From Nostoc sp. PCC 7107 (GTDB taxonomy: Bacteria > Cyanobacteriota > Cyanobacteriia > Cyanobacteriales > Nostocaceae), in the NCBI RefSeq assembly GCF_000316625.1, contig NC_019676.1, positions 2,994,501 to 3,058,500 of the forward strand: a DNA stretch of 64,000 nt, given 5' to 3'. The notes beneath the pieces were generated by a model. That model saw nothing but the letters and a program-made list of their open reading frames with translations, was not told where the DNA came from and did not search any database. This document shows positions 28,057 through 38,394 of the stretch, in pieces (positions within the stretch are counted from its first letter, which is position 1; each line of letters starts with the position of its first letter). The translations under genes were made by a program, and so were the position numbers.

Positions 28057-28170
28057 TTATCCTTGACGTTGTTTGTGCTTGGGGTTAGAGCAAATCACCA
28101 TAACGCGACCACGACGGCGAATCACGTTACACTTTTCACAAATTTTTTTGACAGAGGCTCTGACTTTCAT
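28057..28170 (-). CDS. rpmJ: 50S ribosomal protein L36
   Basis: A 37-residue protein. It reads [20 protein letters not shown], continues with [17 protein letters not shown], and has the full zinc-binding set C-x2-C ... C ... H (Cys11, Cys14, Cys27, His32). It sits between infA and rpsM, its standard place. Unlike L31 in this window, the zinc ligands are kept. Confidence 0.97.
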   Translation of the reverse strand: MKVRASVKKICEKCNVIRRRGRVMVICSNPKHKQRQG

Positions 28171-28305
28171 GCCTTTTGTAATTGACTCCAAATATAAAAT
28201 TATAGCATTTCTAGAAAAATATCGCAGTTAAGTAAATGAAAATCTTCCAACAAGTAGATTTTATGGTAAGATCCTTCACATACAACTTATTTTTTCTGGA
28301 TTTAA

Positions 28306-28530
28306 TTATTTTTTCCGCAATCTATAAGTAATTCGGCCTTTTGTCAGGTCGTAGGGAGTTAATTCAACCTTGACGCGATCGCCTGGCAAAATTTTGATAT
28401 AGTTGCGGCGAATCTTTCCAGAAATGTGTGCAAGTACATTAAATCCATTGTCCAAATCAACACGAAACATCGCATTGGGTAAGGACTCAGTAACTGTACC
28501 TTCCATTTCAATCAAATCTTGCTTAGACAA
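28306..28530 (-). CDS. infA: Translation initiation factor IF-1
   Basis: A 74-residue OB-fold factor that blocks the ribosomal A site during initiation; family blocks [20 protein letters not shown]-like [20 protein letters not shown] and [15 protein letters not shown]. The start codon is TTG at 28530 ([11 protein letters not shown]), with GAGGAAC upstream; no better start exists. A set of mutually exclusive hairpins lies between adk and this gene, so its expression may be adjusted separately from the upstream genes. Confidence 0.96.
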
Positions 28531-28671
28531 TTTTTTTGTTCCTCAACTCAACAATTTCCCATTCGCTTGCAGTATTCACCTGCAAAAGAACACAATTTGA
28601 GAAATATATCAACAGTTTATTAATATATCTTAGCTAAAATTGTTCCGCATTCTGTTTCAAAAGGGGAGCGA

Positions 28672-28718
28672 GGAATTGGGAGTAGTATAACAATTCCATA
28701 CGTCCCAATTACTACTCC
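28672..28718 (-). promoter_or_regulatory. Overlapping alternative hairpins after adk
   Basis: Three stems compete: ggagtagta (28679-28687) with tactactcc (28710-28718); aattggg (28674-28680) with cccaatt (28704-28710); and ggaattg (28672-28678) with caattcc (28691-28697). It lies just after the adk stop in the adk-infA spacer. It may be an attenuator, an RNA processing site or a decayed repeat; no T-run makes it a classic terminator. Confidence 0.4.
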
Positions 28719-28729
28719 TTAATCTCAAG

Positions 28730-29284
28730 CTAGGGAGCTAAAATGTTTTTCAATTCACTAGTGACTTCTTCTTGGGATTGATTACCATTAACTGTCAGCA
28801 GCCTTTCTCTCTGACTATAGTAATCAATAAGTGGTGCTGTTTCATTGCGGTACACTTCTAGACGACGACGAATGACCTCTTCGGTATCATCTTTTCTTCC
28901 TCTAGCTAGTAAACGTGATATCACAATGTCATCTGGTGCATCTAAGTTAACTACCCTTTCGCCACCTTGAGCAGTTTTAGCCAGCAATTCTTCTAAAAAA
29001 GCTGCTTGCGTCACTTTGCGAGGAAAGCCGTCTAAAATCCAGCCAGATTTGGCATCTGATTGAGCTAAACGTTCTTCTACTAAGTCTTGCACCAACTGAT
29101 CAGGAACTAACTCACCGCTATCAACATAACTTTGAGCTTTAATTCCCAGAGGAGTTTGCTCTTTCATTGCTTGCCTCAATATTTCCCCAGTGGAAATATG
29201 AGGTATTTGCAGGTATTCTGCCAAAACTTGAGCTTGAGTTCCTTTACCCGCCCCAGGTGGCCCCAAGAAGATTAGTCGCGTCAC
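28730..29284 (-). CDS. adk: Adenylate kinase
   Basis: A 184-residue short-type adenylate kinase (ATP + AMP = 2 ADP). The P-loop is [12 protein letters not shown] (about 5-16); the AMP-binding part includes HISTGEILR, and [10 protein letters not shown] and the short LID ([18 protein letters not shown]) follow. The small LID has no zinc cysteines. The start is GTG at 29284, overlapping the secY stop codon by one base, so translation is probably coupled to secY. Confidence 0.96.
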   Translation of the reverse strand: MTRLIFLGPPGAGKGTQAQVLAEYLQIPHISTGEILRQAMKEQTPLGIKAQSYVDSGELVPDQLVQDLVEERLAQSDAKSGWILDGFPRKVTQAAFLEELLAKTAQGGERVVNLDAPDDIVISRLLARGRKDDTEEVIRRRLEVYRNETAPLIDYYSQRERLLTVNGNQSQEEVTSELKNILAP

Positions 29285-30597
29285 TATTGTTTCACCATTC
29301 CTTCATAGCGCTGAGAGATGACGTAAGTTTGGACTTGTTTTGCTGTATCGATTGCCACACCAACTAGGATTAATAGTGAAGTAGCACCCAATCCTTTAAA
29401 GGTTGGTACTTTCAAAGCACTTTCCACAGCAGTAGGAATAATCGCCACCAAGCCTAAAAATATCGCTCCCAAAAAAGTTAATCGGTTGATTACTCGTTCG
29501 ATATACTCACTGGTCGCTTTACCTGGGCGAATTCCTGGAATACTAGAACCCATTTTTTTCAAGTTCTGAGCCACATCAACTGGGTTGACAATCAATGAAG
29601 AGTAGAAGTAACTAAAGAAAACAATCGAAGTTAAGTAAACCAGAGCATATACCCAAGGTGCAGAACCACCGGGACTGAGATAAGTATTGACGATATTCGC
29701 CAACTCAGGATTTTTTGTAAAATTGGCAATTAACAGAGGCAAACTGAGGATAGCCGCTGCAAAAATAATTGGCATGACACCGCCAGAATTGAGCCGAAGG
29801 GGTAGATAGCTACGCTGTTCTGCCAAAACTCGTCTTCCTACTTGACGACGAGCCGAAATAATTGGGATGCGGCGAATGCCTTCTTGCACAAATACAATCC
29901 CAACAATAGTTGCTAGGAATACCACTACTAGTACAATTACCCGACCCACGATTTCTCGACCACCAACTTGTACTAAGTCAATAGTGTCGCCTAGAGATTT
30001 GGGTAGCGAAGCGACAATGTTGACAAATATCAACAGTGATGCGCCATTGCCAATGCCACGTTCTGTGATCAGTTCGGATGCCCACATAACGAACATAGAA
30101 CCTGCGGTAAGCGCGATTGCAGTTTCAGCTACAAATACAGGGCCTGGAGTTAAGGCAAATTGTTGAAGAAAAAAGGCAGAAAATGCCGTACTTTGGATAA
30201 TTGCCCAACATACAGTCACGTAGCGCGTAATTTGCGAAATTTTCCGCCGTCCTGCTTCGCCTTCGTTTTTTTGTAAATTTTCTAAAGATGGAATAGCCGC
30301 CGTCAGCAATTGGATAATAATGGACGCATTAATAAAGGGTAAAATCCCCAAAGCAAAGACTCCTAAAGTAGAAAGTCCGCGCCCAGAAAAGATATCCAAT
30401 AAACCAAATATTGAATTATTGCCGGAAATTGCTTCGTGGAATCTAGTTCTATCAATTCCAGGTACAGGTAAAAAGATACCTAGGCGAACCAAAATTAAAA
30501 TACCGACAGTGACAAGCAGCCTGCCTCGAAGCCCAGCTGCTTGTGCCATCTGCATAAAAGTTTCTTGAGCCGTTGGGGCTTTATCTCGACTGATCAT
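29284..30597 (-). CDS. secY: Protein translocase channel SecY
   Basis: A 437-residue channel protein with about ten hydrophobic helices. Recognisable blocks: the plug/helix 2 region [16 protein letters not shown], the helix 5 region [16 protein letters not shown], and the cytoplasmic loop [19 protein letters not shown] that meets SecA and the ribosome. It inserts proteins into both the plasma and thylakoid membranes in cyanobacteria. Located between rplO and adk as in most bacteria. Confidence 0.97.
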   Translation of the reverse strand: MISRDKAPTAQETFMQMAQAAGLRGRLLVTVGILILVRLGIFLPVPGIDRTRFHEAISGNNSIFGLLDIFSGRGLSTLGVFALGILPFINASIIIQLLTAAIPSLENLQKNEGEAGRRKISQITRYVTVCWAIIQSTAFSAFFLQQFALTPGPVFVAETAIALTAGSMFVMWASELITERGIGNGASLLIFVNIVASLPKSLGDTIDLVQVGGREIVGRVIVLVVVFLATIVGIVFVQEGIRRIPIISARRQVGRRVLAEQRSYLPLRLNSGGVMPIIFAAAILSLPLLIANFTKNPELANIVNTYLSPGGSAPWVYALVYLTSIVFFSYFYSSLIVNPVDVAQNLKKMGSSIPGIRPGKATSEYIERVINRLTFLGAIFLGLVAIIPTAVESALKVPTFKGLGATSLLILVGVAIDTAKQVQTYVISQRYEGMVKQ

Positions 30598-30667
30598 AGA
30601 GTGCTACCTTTGTCGTGAACCAGGCACTGGAAGCAAGTTGGCAGGTCTTTAAGTGCGCGGTTGGGCT

Positions 30668-31114
30668 TCACCCTAAAACTTCACAACTTCCTCCAGCCGC
30701 CTCAATTTTGCTACGAGCTTGACCTGTGAAAGCTGCCGCTTTGACGTTGAGCGCAACGTTTAATTCCCCATTACCCAAAATTTTCAATGAACCCTTGACA
30801 GAGGTTAAGATACCTGCTGCTTTTAAAGAATCCAATGTTACTTCTGTATTGGCAGGAAGAGAGGCCAGCTTCTCTACATTTATCGTAGTGTAAATCTTGC
30901 GATTCACAAGAGGAAAGCCTTTCAGCTTGGGTATACGGCGGTAAAGTGGTTGTTGACCACCTTCAAACCCTGGTCTAGTACTGCTACCAGAGCGGGATTT
31001 TTGACCCCGCATACCGAGACCAGCACTGGCACCTTGACCAGCCGAAATACCTCTACCTACACGGCGACGGCGTTTTTTCGAGCCTTTTTGAGGCTTAACA
31101 TCGTTGAGTCTCAT
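30668..31114 (-). CDS. rplO: 50S ribosomal protein L15
   Basis: A 148-residue L15 beginning [22 protein letters not shown] and with the Gly/Arg-rich extension [22 protein letters not shown] that threads into 23S rRNA. Follows rpsE by 44 bp with no rpmD (L30) gene between, a difference from E. coli that is usual in cyanobacteria. Confidence 0.97.
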   Translation of the reverse strand: MRLNDVKPQKGSKKRRRRVGRGISAGQGASAGLGMRGQKSRSGSSTRPGFEGGQQPLYRRIPKLKGFPLVNRKIYTTINVEKLASLPANTEVTLDSLKAAGILTSVKGSLKILGNGELNVALNVKAAAFTGQARSKIEAAGGSCEVLG

Positions 31115-31158
31115 GATGTTAGTAATATTTTTACAAGAACTCTGTAAGTGAAGCTCTA

Positions 31159-31683
31159 CTAAATGTAGAGTTTGTCAATAGCAATGCCACGATCTTCAGC
31201 AACTTCAGCCAAAGTACGTAGTGTAGATAAAGCATTGACTGCGGCTCTAGCATTATTGAGTGGGTTGTTAGAACCGAGTTGTTTAGCTAGAACGTTACGA
31301 ACTCCTGCTAATTCCAGCACAGTCCGAACAGCACCACCAGCAATTACACCAGTACCAGGTGCGGCTGGACGCATAATCACTTTTGCACCACCACCAATGC
31401 CATCAATAGGATGAGGGATAGAATTAGATTTTGTAATGGGAATGTCAATTAGGTGTTTTTTGCCATCAGCTACACCTTTTTTAACAGCACCAATTACATC
31501 TGAGGCTTTCCCTACTCCGACACCAACTTGACCACGTTCGTTACCAACGACGACGATCGCCCGGAAGCTGAGTTTTTTACCACCCTTAACGACCTTGCTC
31601 ACGCGTCGGATTTGGATTACGCGCTCTTGCCAGTTGGTTTCTTCTTTTTTCGCGCGGTTAGTTTTACGACGACCTGTTGCCAT
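31159..31683 (-). CDS. rpsE: 30S ribosomal protein S5
   Basis: A 174-residue S5 with [20 protein letters not shown] (the loop where ram and spectinomycin-resistance changes occur in relatives) and [17 protein letters not shown]. Two in-frame ATGs lie close together (31689 and 31683); [14 protein letters not shown] at 31683 fits the family better. A repeat-filled spacer separates it from rplR. Confidence 0.96.
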   Translation of the reverse strand: MATGRRKTNRAKKEETNWQERVIQIRRVSKVVKGGKKLSFRAIVVVGNERGQVGVGVGKASDVIGAVKKGVADGKKHLIDIPITKSNSIPHPIDGIGGGAKVIMRPAAPGTGVIAGGAVRTVLELAGVRNVLAKQLGSNNPLNNARAAVNALSTLRTLAEVAEDRGIAIDKLYI

Positions 31684-31692
31684 AATCAATGC

Positions 31693-31773
31693 CTTTAAAA
31701 GTCAAGAGTCAACAGTCAAGAGTCAAGAGTCAATAGTCATTACTTTTGACTATGGACTATGGACTTTTGACAA
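31693..31773 (-). repeat. Short tandem repeats (AGTCAAG / GACTTTT) between rplR and rpsE
   Basis: Copies of gtcaaga and agtcaac, then ttgacta/ggactat/ggacttt units, fill nearly the whole spacer. The unit differs from that in the rplM and rplV spacers. Confidence 0.7.
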
Positions 31774-31775
31774 CT

Positions 31776-32138
31776 TTAAAAATCCAAGCCAGCTTCGCGT
31801 GCGGCTTCAGCTAGTGTTTTGATTCGACCATGGTATAAGTTACCACCGCGATCAAATACTACTTTATTAATGCCTTTTTCGAGCGCTCGCGCTGCAATTA
31901 ACTTCCCAACTTTTGCTGACGCTTCACAGTTAGCACCAGAAGCTAAATTTGCTTTGATCTCTGTATCTAAAGTTGATGCAGCTACTAAGGTTTGATGTTG
32001 AGTATCATCAATTACTTGCGCGTAAATGTGTTCGTTAGAGCGAAATACGGCTAGGCGTGGGCGTTCAGGAGAACCGTTAACCTTGCCACGGACGCGGCGA
32101 TGACGACGCTGTTTTGATTCTCTACGAGTAAGTTTCAT
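31776..32138 (-). CDS. rplR: 50S ribosomal protein L18
   Basis: A 120-residue L18 that binds 5S r[45 protein letters not shown], and the C-terminal [26 protein letters not shown]. It starts 2 bp after the rplF stop, so the two are tightly linked. Confidence 0.97.
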   Translation of the reverse strand: MKLTRRESKQRRHRRVRGKVNGSPERPRLAVFRSNEHIYAQVIDDTQHQTLVAASTLDTEIKANLASGANCEASAKVGKLIAARALEKGINKVVFDRGGNLYHGRIKTLAEAAREAGLDF

Positions 32139-32140
32139 TT

Positions 32141-32689
32141 TTATTTCTTACCTTTACCTCCGGTCTTACCAGCTTTGCGTCTGACTACTTCACCTGCATA
32201 GCGAATCCCTTTACCTTTGTAAGGTTCTGGTGGTCTGACGGCACGAATTTTAGCAGCTGTATTACCTACGATTTCTTTGTCGTAGCCGCTAACTATGACG
32301 TTAGTGTTGCCTTCTACAGCAAACTGAATTCCATCTGGTGGCTCAATGTTTACTTGATGGCTGAAACCCATGTTTAAAACTAGGTTACGCCCTTGCACTT
32401 GCGCTCGATAACCAACCCCTTGAATTTCCAAACGACGTTGAAAACCTTGGGAAACTCCCTCTACCATATTGGCCACCAATGTCCGGCTTAAACCGTGCAT
32501 TTGGCGAGAGGTACGGGAATCATCTTTACGAACTACTTGTAAGGTTTCCCCTTCTTGGCTGACTGTCACGTGAACAGGTAAATCCCGTGAAAGTTCACCT
32601 TTAGGGCCTTTGACCACAACCTTTGTGCCATCAATGGTAATTTGCACTTTGGCGGGAATAGTAATTGGTCGTTTACCAATACGAGACAT
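32141..32689 (-). CDS. rplF: 50S ribosomal protein L6
   Basis: A 182-residue L6 with two repeated RNA-binding domains; [20 protein letters not shown] at the start and the conserved C-terminal block [31 protein letters not shown], split here by position around residue 152. It lies near the factor-binding site. Upstream spacer to rpsH is a TTTTGACTT repeat tract. Confidence 0.97.
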   Translation of the reverse strand: MSRIGKRPITIPAKVQITIDGTKVVVKGPKGELSRDLPVHVTVSQEGETLQVVRKDDSRTSRQMHGLSRTLVANMVEGVSQGFQRRLEIQGVGYRAQVQGRNLVLNMGFSHQVNIEPPDGIQFAVEGNTNVIVSGYDKEIVGNTAAKIRAVRPPEPYKGKGIRYAGEVVRRKAGKTGGKGKK

Positions 32690-32694
32690 GATCT

Positions 32695-32772
32695 TTTGTC
32701 CTTTGTTCTTTGTCTAAAGTTCATAGTCAACAGTAAAGGCTTTTGACTTTTGACTTTTGACTTTTGACTTTA
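32695..32772 (-). repeat. Short tandem repeats (TTTTGAC) between rpsH and rplF
   Basis: Four nearly perfect ttttgac units occur at about 32740-32770, preceded by ttgtcct/ttgttct/ttgtcta variants. Different families appear to have merged in this spacer. Confidence 0.75.
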
Positions 32773-32778
32773 TAACTT

Positions 32779-33180
32779 CTACCAGACGTAGCAAAGTACT
32801 TCACCACCCAAGTTCTGACGGCGAGCTTCGCGATCGGTCATAATGCCACTAGATGTAGAAATAATGGCAATACCGATACCGCCTAATACTCTGGGTAATT
32901 CTTTTCGGTTGGAATAAACGCGTAAACCTGGTTTACTCACCCGTTTTAAAGCGGTAATCAAAGGCTGACGATTTTTACCCTTGTATTTTAAGGCAACCAC
33001 CAGATGACGTTTTACGCCTTCTCCGGTTTCTGAAAATTCCGAAATAAATCCTTCTTCCTGTAGTACTTTGGCAATACTACGGGTCATTTTAGTGGCTGGC
33101 ACTTGTGTTGTTTGATGCCTTGCCATGTTGGCATTGCGGATGCGCGTCAGCATATCTGCAATTGTGTCGTTAGCCGCCAT
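32779..33180 (-). CDS. rpsH: 30S ribosomal protein S8
   Basis: A 133-residue S8 that binds the central domain of 16S r[25 protein letters not shown], then [20 protein letters not shown] and the end [26 protein letters not shown]. It follows rplE after 20 bp, with no rpsN (S14) gene between as there would be in E. coli. Confidence 0.97.
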   Translation of the reverse strand: MAANDTIADMLTRIRNANMARHQTTQVPATKMTRSIAKVLQEEGFISEFSETGEGVKRHLVVALKYKGKNRQPLITALKRVSKPGLRVYSNRKELPRVLGGIGIAIISTSSGIMTDREARRQNLGGEVLCYVW

Positions 33181-33200
33181 CGTTCCCTCTTTAGATGAAC

Positions 33201-33749
33201 TTATTGATCGCGAAAGGGCATTCCCAATTCTTTGAGTAAAGCGCGGCCCTCTTCGTCATTTTTTGCTGTAGTAATGATTGAAATATCCAGACCACGAATC
33301 TGATCAATGCTATCGTATTCGACTTCTGGAAATATTAGCTGTTCTCTTACGCCCAGAGTATAGTTACCGCGTCCATCAAAGCTTTTAGGACTGATACCAC
33401 GAAAGTCGCGAATTCTTGGTAGTGTCAAGCTGATCAGACGGTCGAGAAAAGCATACATTCTCTCACCTCTGAGAGTGACCATGATCCCGACTGGCATACC
33501 TTGACGAATTTTAAAGCCTGCGATCGCTTTTTTAGCCCTCGTCACTACAGGTTTTTGACCTGTAATCAGCGCAATTTCGTTGATAGAAGCTTCCAGCGAC
33601 TTAGCATTTTGTGCGGCTTCGCCCAAACCTCTATTAACAGTAACTTTTATCACCTTCGGTACTTGATGAACGTTGGTGTATTGAAACTGGGTTGTCAGTT
33701 TAGGGACGATTGTCTCTCGATATAAGGTTTTGAGTCTTGTTGTCGCCAT
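33201..33749 (-). CDS. rplE: 50S ribosomal protein L5
   Basis: A 182-residue L5, a 5S rRNA binder and intersubunit-bridge protein: [44 protein letters not shown] and [22 protein letters not shown]. It follows rplX after about 100 bp, a wider gap than most in this stretch. Confidence 0.97.
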   Translation of the reverse strand: MATTRLKTLYRETIVPKLTTQFQYTNVHQVPKVIKVTVNRGLGEAAQNAKSLEASINEIALITGQKPVVTRAKKAIAGFKIRQGMPVGIMVTLRGERMYAFLDRLISLTLPRIRDFRGISPKSFDGRGNYTLGVREQLIFPEVEYDSIDQIRGLDISIITTAKNDEEGRALLKELGMPFRDQ

Positions 33750-33846
33750 AGTTTTTTGTCCTGTTATCCCTGGTCTTGGTCAGGGAAGATTATGAAGGAT
33801 GAAGATAAAATAAGGAGTATTTAGACTTCAGGCTTTAGATTCATCC

Positions 33847-34191
33847 TTAATCAATAATCTCGCCAGTTTTTTTGAGTTTTCTCACCTTCTTGCCTTCTGG
33901 TGTAAAGGTATAGCAAACGCGACTAGCGACATTTTGTTTTGTGGAATAGAGCATCACGTTGGAACTATGAATGGGGTACTCCTGAGTCATGATCCGCCCA
34001 GATTCCCCTTCTTGTTGGGGTTTAAGGTGCTTAGTCTTAATGTTGACACCTTTAACAACAACTTTACTCAGTTCCGGTAATGCTTTAATGATTTCACCAA
34101 CTTTGCCTTTATCTTTACCAGCAATCACTTGCACGGTGTCGCCAGTTTTGACGTGCATTTTATGAAATTCTTTTTCCTTTTGCCTTGCCAT
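33847..34191 (-). CDS. rplX: 50S ribosomal protein L24
   Basis: A 114-residue L24 with the KOW motif [23 protein letters not shown] near the N-terminus; it starts folding of 23S rRNA. Its ATG overlaps the rplN stop by one base (TAATG). An internal ATG (MHVKTGD) eleven codons later is an alternative start, but the upstream one gives the coupled overlap. Confidence 0.96.
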   Translation of the reverse strand: MARQKEKEFHKMHVKTGDTVQVIAGKDKGKVGEIIKALPELSKVVVKGVNIKTKHLKPQQEGESGRIMTQEYPIHSSNVMLYSTKQNVASRVCYTFTPEGKKVRKLKKTGEIID

Positions 34192-34559
34192 TACAGCACC
34201 TCCGGGGCTAAGGAAACAATTTTAGTAAAGTTTTTGTCTCGTAATTCCCGTGCTACTGGGCCAAATACTCGTGTGCCTCTAGGATTACCATCTTTGTTGA
34301 TGATCACTGCGGCATTATCATCAAAGCGGATAGTCATACCGCTATCACGATGAATGTTATGACGAGTACGAACAATGACAGCTTCCACAACATCTGATTT
34401 TTTCACAGCCATGTTAGGAATAGCATCTTTGACAACAGCAATAATTTTGTCGCCGATAAAACCGTAACGACTGTTACCCGCGCCTAAGACTCGGATACAC
34501 ATCAGTTTACGAGCGCCGCTGTTATCTGCCACATTCAAGTAAGTTTGGGGTTGAATCAC
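34191..34559 (-). CDS. rplN: 50S ribosomal protein L14
   Basis: A 122-residue L14: [25 protein letters not shown], then the loop [31 protein letters not shown] in part, and [28 protein letters not shown]. It faces the small subunit and is the docking site of silencing factor RsfS in relatives. One-base overlap with rplX. Confidence 0.97.
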   Translation of the reverse strand: MIQPQTYLNVADNSGARKLMCIRVLGAGNSRYGFIGDKIIAVVKDAIPNMAVKKSDVVEAVIVRTRHNIHRDSGMTIRFDDNAAVIINKDGNPRGTRVFGPVARELRDKNFTKIVSLAPEVL

Positions 34560-34598
34560 AATTGGTCTCCCTTGTGCAGTTGTTAGTTGAATAACAAC

Positions 34599-34847
34599 TT
34601 ATGAATTTTTAGTGTTGAGTATCTCTGTGACTTGCCAGCGCTTGGTTTTGCTCAAGGGTCTGGTTTCCTGAATCCGCACGCGATCGCCCACTTTGCATTT
34701 ATTTTCTTCATCGTGAGCTTTATAGCGGCGGGTTTTCACTACAATCTTGCCGTACTTGGGATGGGGAGCGCGGTTTTCAATGGCAACTACCACTGTTTTC
34801 TGCATTTTGTCGCTCACTACCAAGCCAACTCGTTCTTTGATTGCCAT
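34599..34847 (-). CDS. rpsQ: 30S ribosomal protein S17
   Basis: An 82-residue OB-fold protein: [45 protein letters not shown], and [21 protein letters not shown]. It starts 6 bp after rpmC and is followed by rplN, the standard spc-type junction. Confidence 0.97.
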   Translation of the reverse strand: MAIKERVGLVVSDKMQKTVVVAIENRAPHPKYGKIVVKTRRYKAHDEENKCKVGDRVRIQETRPLSKTKRWQVTEILNTKNS

Positions 34848-34853
34848 AATCTC

Positions 34854-35081
34854 TTATTTTTCTTCCTTAACCGGTTGATTTGCTGCCCGTTTGCGTTCTC
34901 CCTCTACCGTTAAGAGTTGGGCGAGGCGATGGCGAGCATGGCGGAATTGGTGAGGTTTTTCTAGTTGTCTGGTTGCCTTTTGCAAGCGCAACTGAAACAG
35001 TTGTCTTTTAGTGGCGATAATTTCCTCAGATAATTTCTCGTCACTTAATTCTCTAGCTTCTGAAATCTTGGGAAGCGGCAT
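34854..35081 (-). CDS. rpmC: 50S ribosomal protein L29
   Basis: A 75-residue helical protein by the tunnel exit: LSDEKLSEEIIATKRQLFQLR and QLEKPHQFRHARHRLAQLLTV. It lies 3 bp after rplP. The C-terminal tail (RKRAANQPVKEEK) is a modest extension. Confidence 0.96.
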   Translation of the reverse strand: MPLPKISEARELSDEKLSEEIIATKRQLFQLRLQKATRQLEKPHQFRHARHRLAQLLTVEGERKRAANQPVKEEK

Positions 35082-35084
35082 AAC

Positions 35085-35513
35085 CTACTCCTGCTCCTCT
35101 TCTATTTGAGGGCGCACAATAAATTTGGTTTTAATTGGCAGCTTAAATGCAGCTAGGCGCATAGCCTCACGGGCAATTTCTTCTGAAACACCAGCGATTT
35201 CAAACAAAATCCGCCCTGGCTTGACTACAGCTACCCAAAATTCTGGATTACCTTTACCAGAACCCATCCGGGTTTCAGCCGGACGCATGGTAACAGGTTT
35301 ATCTGGGAAAATCCGAATCCAGATCTTACCACCCCGACGAATATAACGAGTCATCGCCCGACGGGAAGCCTCGATTTGCCGAGATGTAATCCAAGCTGGT
35401 TCTTGGGCTTGAAGTGCAAAATCACCAAAGTTAAGGGTACTACCCCGATGGGCTAGACCCGCCATCCGTCCGCGCTGTTGTTTGCGGAATTTAGTTCTTC
35501 TAGGACTTAACAT
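35085..35513 (-). CDS. rplP: 50S ribosomal protein L16
   Basis: A 142-residue L16 starting [24 protein letters not shown] in part at 35513, with [27 protein letters not shown] (A-site and 5S contact) in the middle. An upstream in-frame ATG (35561) lies inside a short-repeat tract and would add the repetitive SHFI/TSHF residues, so it is rejected. Confidence 0.97.
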   Translation of the reverse strand: MLSPRRTKFRKQQRGRMAGLAHRGSTLNFGDFALQAQEPAWITSRQIEASRRAMTRYIRRGGKIWIRIFPDKPVTMRPAETRMGSGKGNPEFWVAVVKPGRILFEIAGVSEEIAREAMRLAAFKLPIKTKFIVRPQIEEEQE

Positions 35514-35515
35514 GA

Positions 35516-35572
35516 CTATGAAGTGTGAAGTGTGAAGTATGAAGTGTGAAGTCTGAAGCACGAAGTATGAAA
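35516..35572 (-). repeat. Short tandem repeats (GAAGTGT) between rpsC and rplP
   Basis: Seven to eight tandem gaagtgt/gaagtat/gaagtct/gaagcac units. The same unit occurs as an inverted pair at 44493-44570 and near 51895. Confidence 0.8.
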
Positions 35573-35604
35573 GATAAATTTTTTCATCCTTCTTCCTTCA
35601 TCCT

Positions 35605-36360
35605 TTAGCCTTCATTTGAACGGTCTTCAAACTGCTGGCGACGGCGCTGTTGTTGGCGGCGACGAGGTTCACGTTCGCGGGTAGCGGGTTGGGGTTGAGT
35701 TTCTTCCTGTCCAGGAATAATTTCTCCTTTAAATACCCACACTTTGATGCCCAAAATACCGTAAACAGTTTTTGCTGTGCAGTAAGCGTAATCAATGTCA
35801 GCCCGTAAGGTGTGTAAGGGTACTCTACCTTCACGCGTCCACTCTGTCCGAGCAATTTCTGCACCGTTGAGCCGACCGCTGACTTGAATTTTAATTCCTT
35901 GAATTCCAGCGCGTTGCGCCCGTTGAATTGCTTGGCGGACTACTCGACGGAAGGAAACGCGGCGTTCTAGTTGTTGCGCTATGTATTCTGAAATTAAGTA
36001 AGCATCAGCATCAACTCGTTGTACTTCTACAACGTTGATCCGAATTTGGCGATTGCTACCCAACAAATCTTGTAGTCCGGTGCGTAAAGATTCAATACCT
36101 TGTCCACCACGACCTACGACTACACCAGGGCGTGCTGTCCGCACTTCTAGATCAATTTGATCTGCTTTGCGCTCAATTCTGACTTCAGAAATCCCAGCGT
36201 TATTTTGAGCAAGTCTACCCAGTTTTTGTTCTATATACTTACGAAGTTTGTGATCTTCTTGTAAAAGTTCTGGATAGCGTTCTGGATCTGCATACCAACG
36301 GGATTGGTGTTCTTGGGTAATTCCGAGGCGAAAGCCAACTGGATGAATTTTTTGTCCCAC
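35605..36360 (-). CDS. rpsC: 30S ribosomal protein S3
   Basis: A 251-residue S3 with GTG start ([22 protein letters not shown]) at 36360, preceded by AGAGGAAG; upstream codons to 36432 are not conserved. The KH domain motif [12 protein letters not shown] is clear. C-terminal Gln/Arg-rich tail (about 215-251) is longer than needed for the fold. Helps form the mRNA entry channel. Confidence 0.97.
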   Translation of the reverse strand: MGQKIHPVGFRLGITQEHQSRWYADPERYPELLQEDHKLRKYIEQKLGRLAQNNAGISEVRIERKADQIDLEVRTARPGVVVGRGGQGIESLRTGLQDLLGSNRQIRINVVEVQRVDADAYLISEYIAQQLERRVSFRRVVRQAIQRAQRAGIQGIKIQVSGRLNGAEIARTEWTREGRVPLHTLRADIDYAYCTAKTVYGILGIKVWVFKGEIIPGQEETQPQPATREREPRRRQQQRRRQQFEDRSNEG

Positions 36361-36386
36361 AAATGCTTCCTCTAAAGTTCTGGTAA

Positions 36387-36746
36387 TTATTCCGCAGTAT
36401 CGCCAGCAGCAACAGCTACTGTAATGTGACACGTAGGTTTGCGAATTTGGTAAGCTCGACCTTGCGCTCTAGGTTGGAAACGTTTCAGGACTGGGCCTTG
36501 ATCAGCGTAAGCTTGGGTAATCACCAGTTGAGCGCGGTCTAGACCTGCATTATGTTCAGCATTTGCGGCTGCGCTTCTGATCAATTTCAGTACTGGGTCA
36601 CAAGCCCGATAAGGCATGAATTCCAGGATTATGAGCGCTTCTCTATAAGACCGCCCTCGAATTTGATCAAGTACACGACGCACCTTAAAGGGAGACATAC
36701 GTATATAACGGGCGATCGCTTTTACTTCTGTAGTATTAGTTGCCAT
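36387..36746 (-). CDS. rplV: 50S ribosomal protein L22
   Basis: A 119-residue L22 with [25 protein letters not shown] near the start in family form and the tunnel-lining hairpin [24 protein letters not shown]. Start [10 protein letters not shown] at 36746 is preferred; the ATG at 36770 reaches into repeats. 26 bp before rpsC. Confidence 0.96.
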   Translation of the reverse strand: MATNTTEVKAIARYIRMSPFKVRRVLDQIRGRSYREALIILEFMPYRACDPVLKLIRSAAANAEHNAGLDRAQLVITQAYADQGPVLKRFQPRAQGRAYQIRKPTCHITVAVAAGDTAE

Positions 36747-36756
36747 GTTTTTCTCC

Positions 36757-36832
36757 TTGTCGTTTGTCATTCGTCATTTGTCATTTGTCATTTGTCAGCG
36801 GCAAAGGATGAATGACAATGAACAAAGAACAA
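36757..36832 (-). repeat. Short tandem repeats (TTTGTCA) between rpsS and rplV
   Basis: Four or five tandem copies of tttgtca/ttcgtca at about 36770-36798, followed by diverged aatgaca/gaacaaa units. Same family as the tract upstream of rplM and rplD. Confidence 0.75.
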
Positions 36833-36833
36833 A

Positions 36834-37112
36834 CTATCTACCCGCTTTTTTGTCACTTTTGCCATGACCCCTGTAGGTGCGTGTTGGGGCAAATTCTCCC
36901 AACTTGTGTCCTACCATTTGATCACTGATAAACACAGGCACATGCTGTCTGCCATTATGAACAGCAATAGTGTGTCCTACCATTTGGGGTAGGATTGTTG
37001 ATGCTCTTGACCAAGTTTTAATAACTTGTTTTTCGTTTCTATCATTCAGCTTTTCAATTTTGCTGAGTAAATGATCGGCAACGAAAGGCCCTTTTTTTAG
37101 TGAACGACCCAT
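36834..37112 (-). CDS. rpsS: 30S ribosomal protein S19
   Basis: A 92-residue S19: [22 protein letters not shown], then [22 protein letters not shown] and [23 protein letters not shown]. It lies on the head of the small subunit. Separated from rplB by a 97-bp repeat-rich spacer. Confidence 0.97.
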   Translation of the reverse strand: MGRSLKKGPFVADHLLSKIEKLNDRNEKQVIKTWSRASTILPQMVGHTIAVHNGRQHVPVFISDQMVGHKLGEFAPTRTYRGHGKSDKKAGR

Positions 37113-37209
37113 AGTTAAATTTAAGATTTAGGATTTGGGATTTTGGATTTATTGATTTGGACTTTGGATCATGTATCAATCTAAAATCCAAATTTTGAAA
37201 TCTAAAATT
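37113..37209 (-). repeat. A/T-rich repeat and inverted repeat between rplB and rpsS
   Basis: The spacer has gattt-based units (gatttag, gatttgg, gattttg, gattta) on the left and a complementary block (ctaaaatccaaattttgaaatctaaaatttt) on the right. It can form a long imperfect hairpin. A further repeat family distinct from the TTTGTCA type. Confidence 0.6.
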
Positions 37210-38073
37210 TTAAGACTGACGACCACCACGACCACGTTTGGAAGATTTGCGCCGACGACGCACAATCAACTTACTGCTAGGTTTCTTGGGTTTGCGCGTC
37301 TTGGCTCCCAATGTTGGTTTACCCCAAGGTGTGACTGGGCCAGATCTCCCAATGGGCGCTCTACCTTCACCACCACCATGTGGGTGATCCACTGGGTTCA
37401 TGACACTCCCTCTGACTTTTGGACGGCGACCCTTCCAACGGTTACGTCCAGCTTTACCTGCACTTAGGTTTCTCGCGTCGGTGTTGCCTACTTGGCCAAT
37501 GGTGGCGTAGCATTCACGCCGTACCATCCGCACTTCTCCAGAAGGTAACTTGAGAGTTACATAATTACCTTCTTTCGCAACTACTTGGGCTGTAGCGCCA
37601 GCAGAACGCACAATTTGACCACCTTTACCTGCGGTAAGTTCGACGTTATGAACACTTGTACCCAAAGGAATGTTTGCCAATGGTAAGGCGTTGCCATCTT
37701 CAATGGGAGACTCAGTTCCAGCAATTACAGTTGTACCTACAGTCAATCCATTAGGTTGGAGGATATAGCGTTTTTCCCCATCCTGATATTGCAGCAAGGC
37801 AATGCGAGCGTTCCGGTTGGGATCATACTCAATTGCTAATACTGTAGCCGGAATGTTGCGCTTATCTCTTTTAAAATCGATAATCCGATAAAGTTTTTTG
37901 TGTCCGCCACCCCGACGACGGCTGGTTATCCGCCCTTGATTATTGCGACCTTTGGCGCGATGGATGTACACCGTCAAAGACTTTTCCGGCTCAGTTTTGG
38001 TAATTTCTGAAAAGTCGGAGATAGTAACTTGACGAGTGCTGGGGGTATAAGGGCGATAAGAACGAGTACCCAT
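37210..38073 (-). CDS. rplB: 50S ribosomal protein L2
   Basis: A 287-residue L2, needed for subunit joining and peptidyl transfer. Family blocks: [40 protein letters not shown] and [20 protein letters not shown], containing the critical His of the HPHGGGEG loop. C-terminal basic tail [10 protein letters not shown]. Follows rplW by 6 bp. Confidence 0.98.
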   Translation of the reverse strand: MGTRSYRPYTPSTRQVTISDFSEITKTEPEKSLTVYIHRAKGRNNQGRITSRRRGGGHKKLYRIIDFKRDKRNIPATVLAIEYDPNRNARIALLQYQDGEKRYILQPNGLTVGTTVIAGTESPIEDGNALPLANIPLGTSVHNVELTAGKGGQIVRSAGATAQVVAKEGNYVTLKLPSGEVRMVRRECYATIGQVGNTDARNLSAGKAGRNRWKGRRPKVRGSVMNPVDHPHGGGEGRAPIGRSGPVTPWGKPTLGAKTRKPKKPSSKLIVRRRRKSSKRGRGGRQS

Positions 38074-38079
38074 CTTCTG

Positions 38080-38394
38080 TTAGACCTCTGGGAATAGAAT
38101 CTGTCTAATCTTCTGTGCGTCCCCAGGTGAGACGGTGACAATAGCTTTTTTATATTGAGGCTTGTAGCCAACAAATTTGCCAACACGACGTTTTTTACGT
38201 GGCTGTGTAGCAGTATTAATTTTGACTACCTTGACTTGAAACAAGTCTTCGATCGCTAATTTAATATCTGGCTTGGTAGCTTTGATTACCACTTCAAAAG
38301 TGTATTGATTCTGTTCCATCAGAATCGTCGCCTTTTCGGTAACAATTGGACGACGCACCAAGTCTGGCAGATCACGGGGGTCAATCTTAGGCAC
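38080..38394 (-). CDS. rplW: 50S ribosomal protein L23
   Basis: A 104-residue L23: [28 protein letters not shown] and [20 protein letters not shown]. It docks trigger factor and SRP at the tunnel exit. Its ATG overlaps the end of rplD by 8 bp, indicating coupling. Confidence 0.97.
   Translation of the reverse strand: MPKIDPRDLPDLVRRPIVTEKATILMEQNQYTFEVVIKATKPDIKLAIEDLFQVKVVKINTATQPRKKRRVGKFVGYKPQYKKAIVTVSPGDAQKIRQILFPEV

Noticed and set aside
31115-31158. Missing rpmD (L30) and, at 33181-33200, missing rpsN (S14) as deletions
   Set aside because: Both absences from this cluster are normal for cyanobacteria, so they are not evidence of a local loss.
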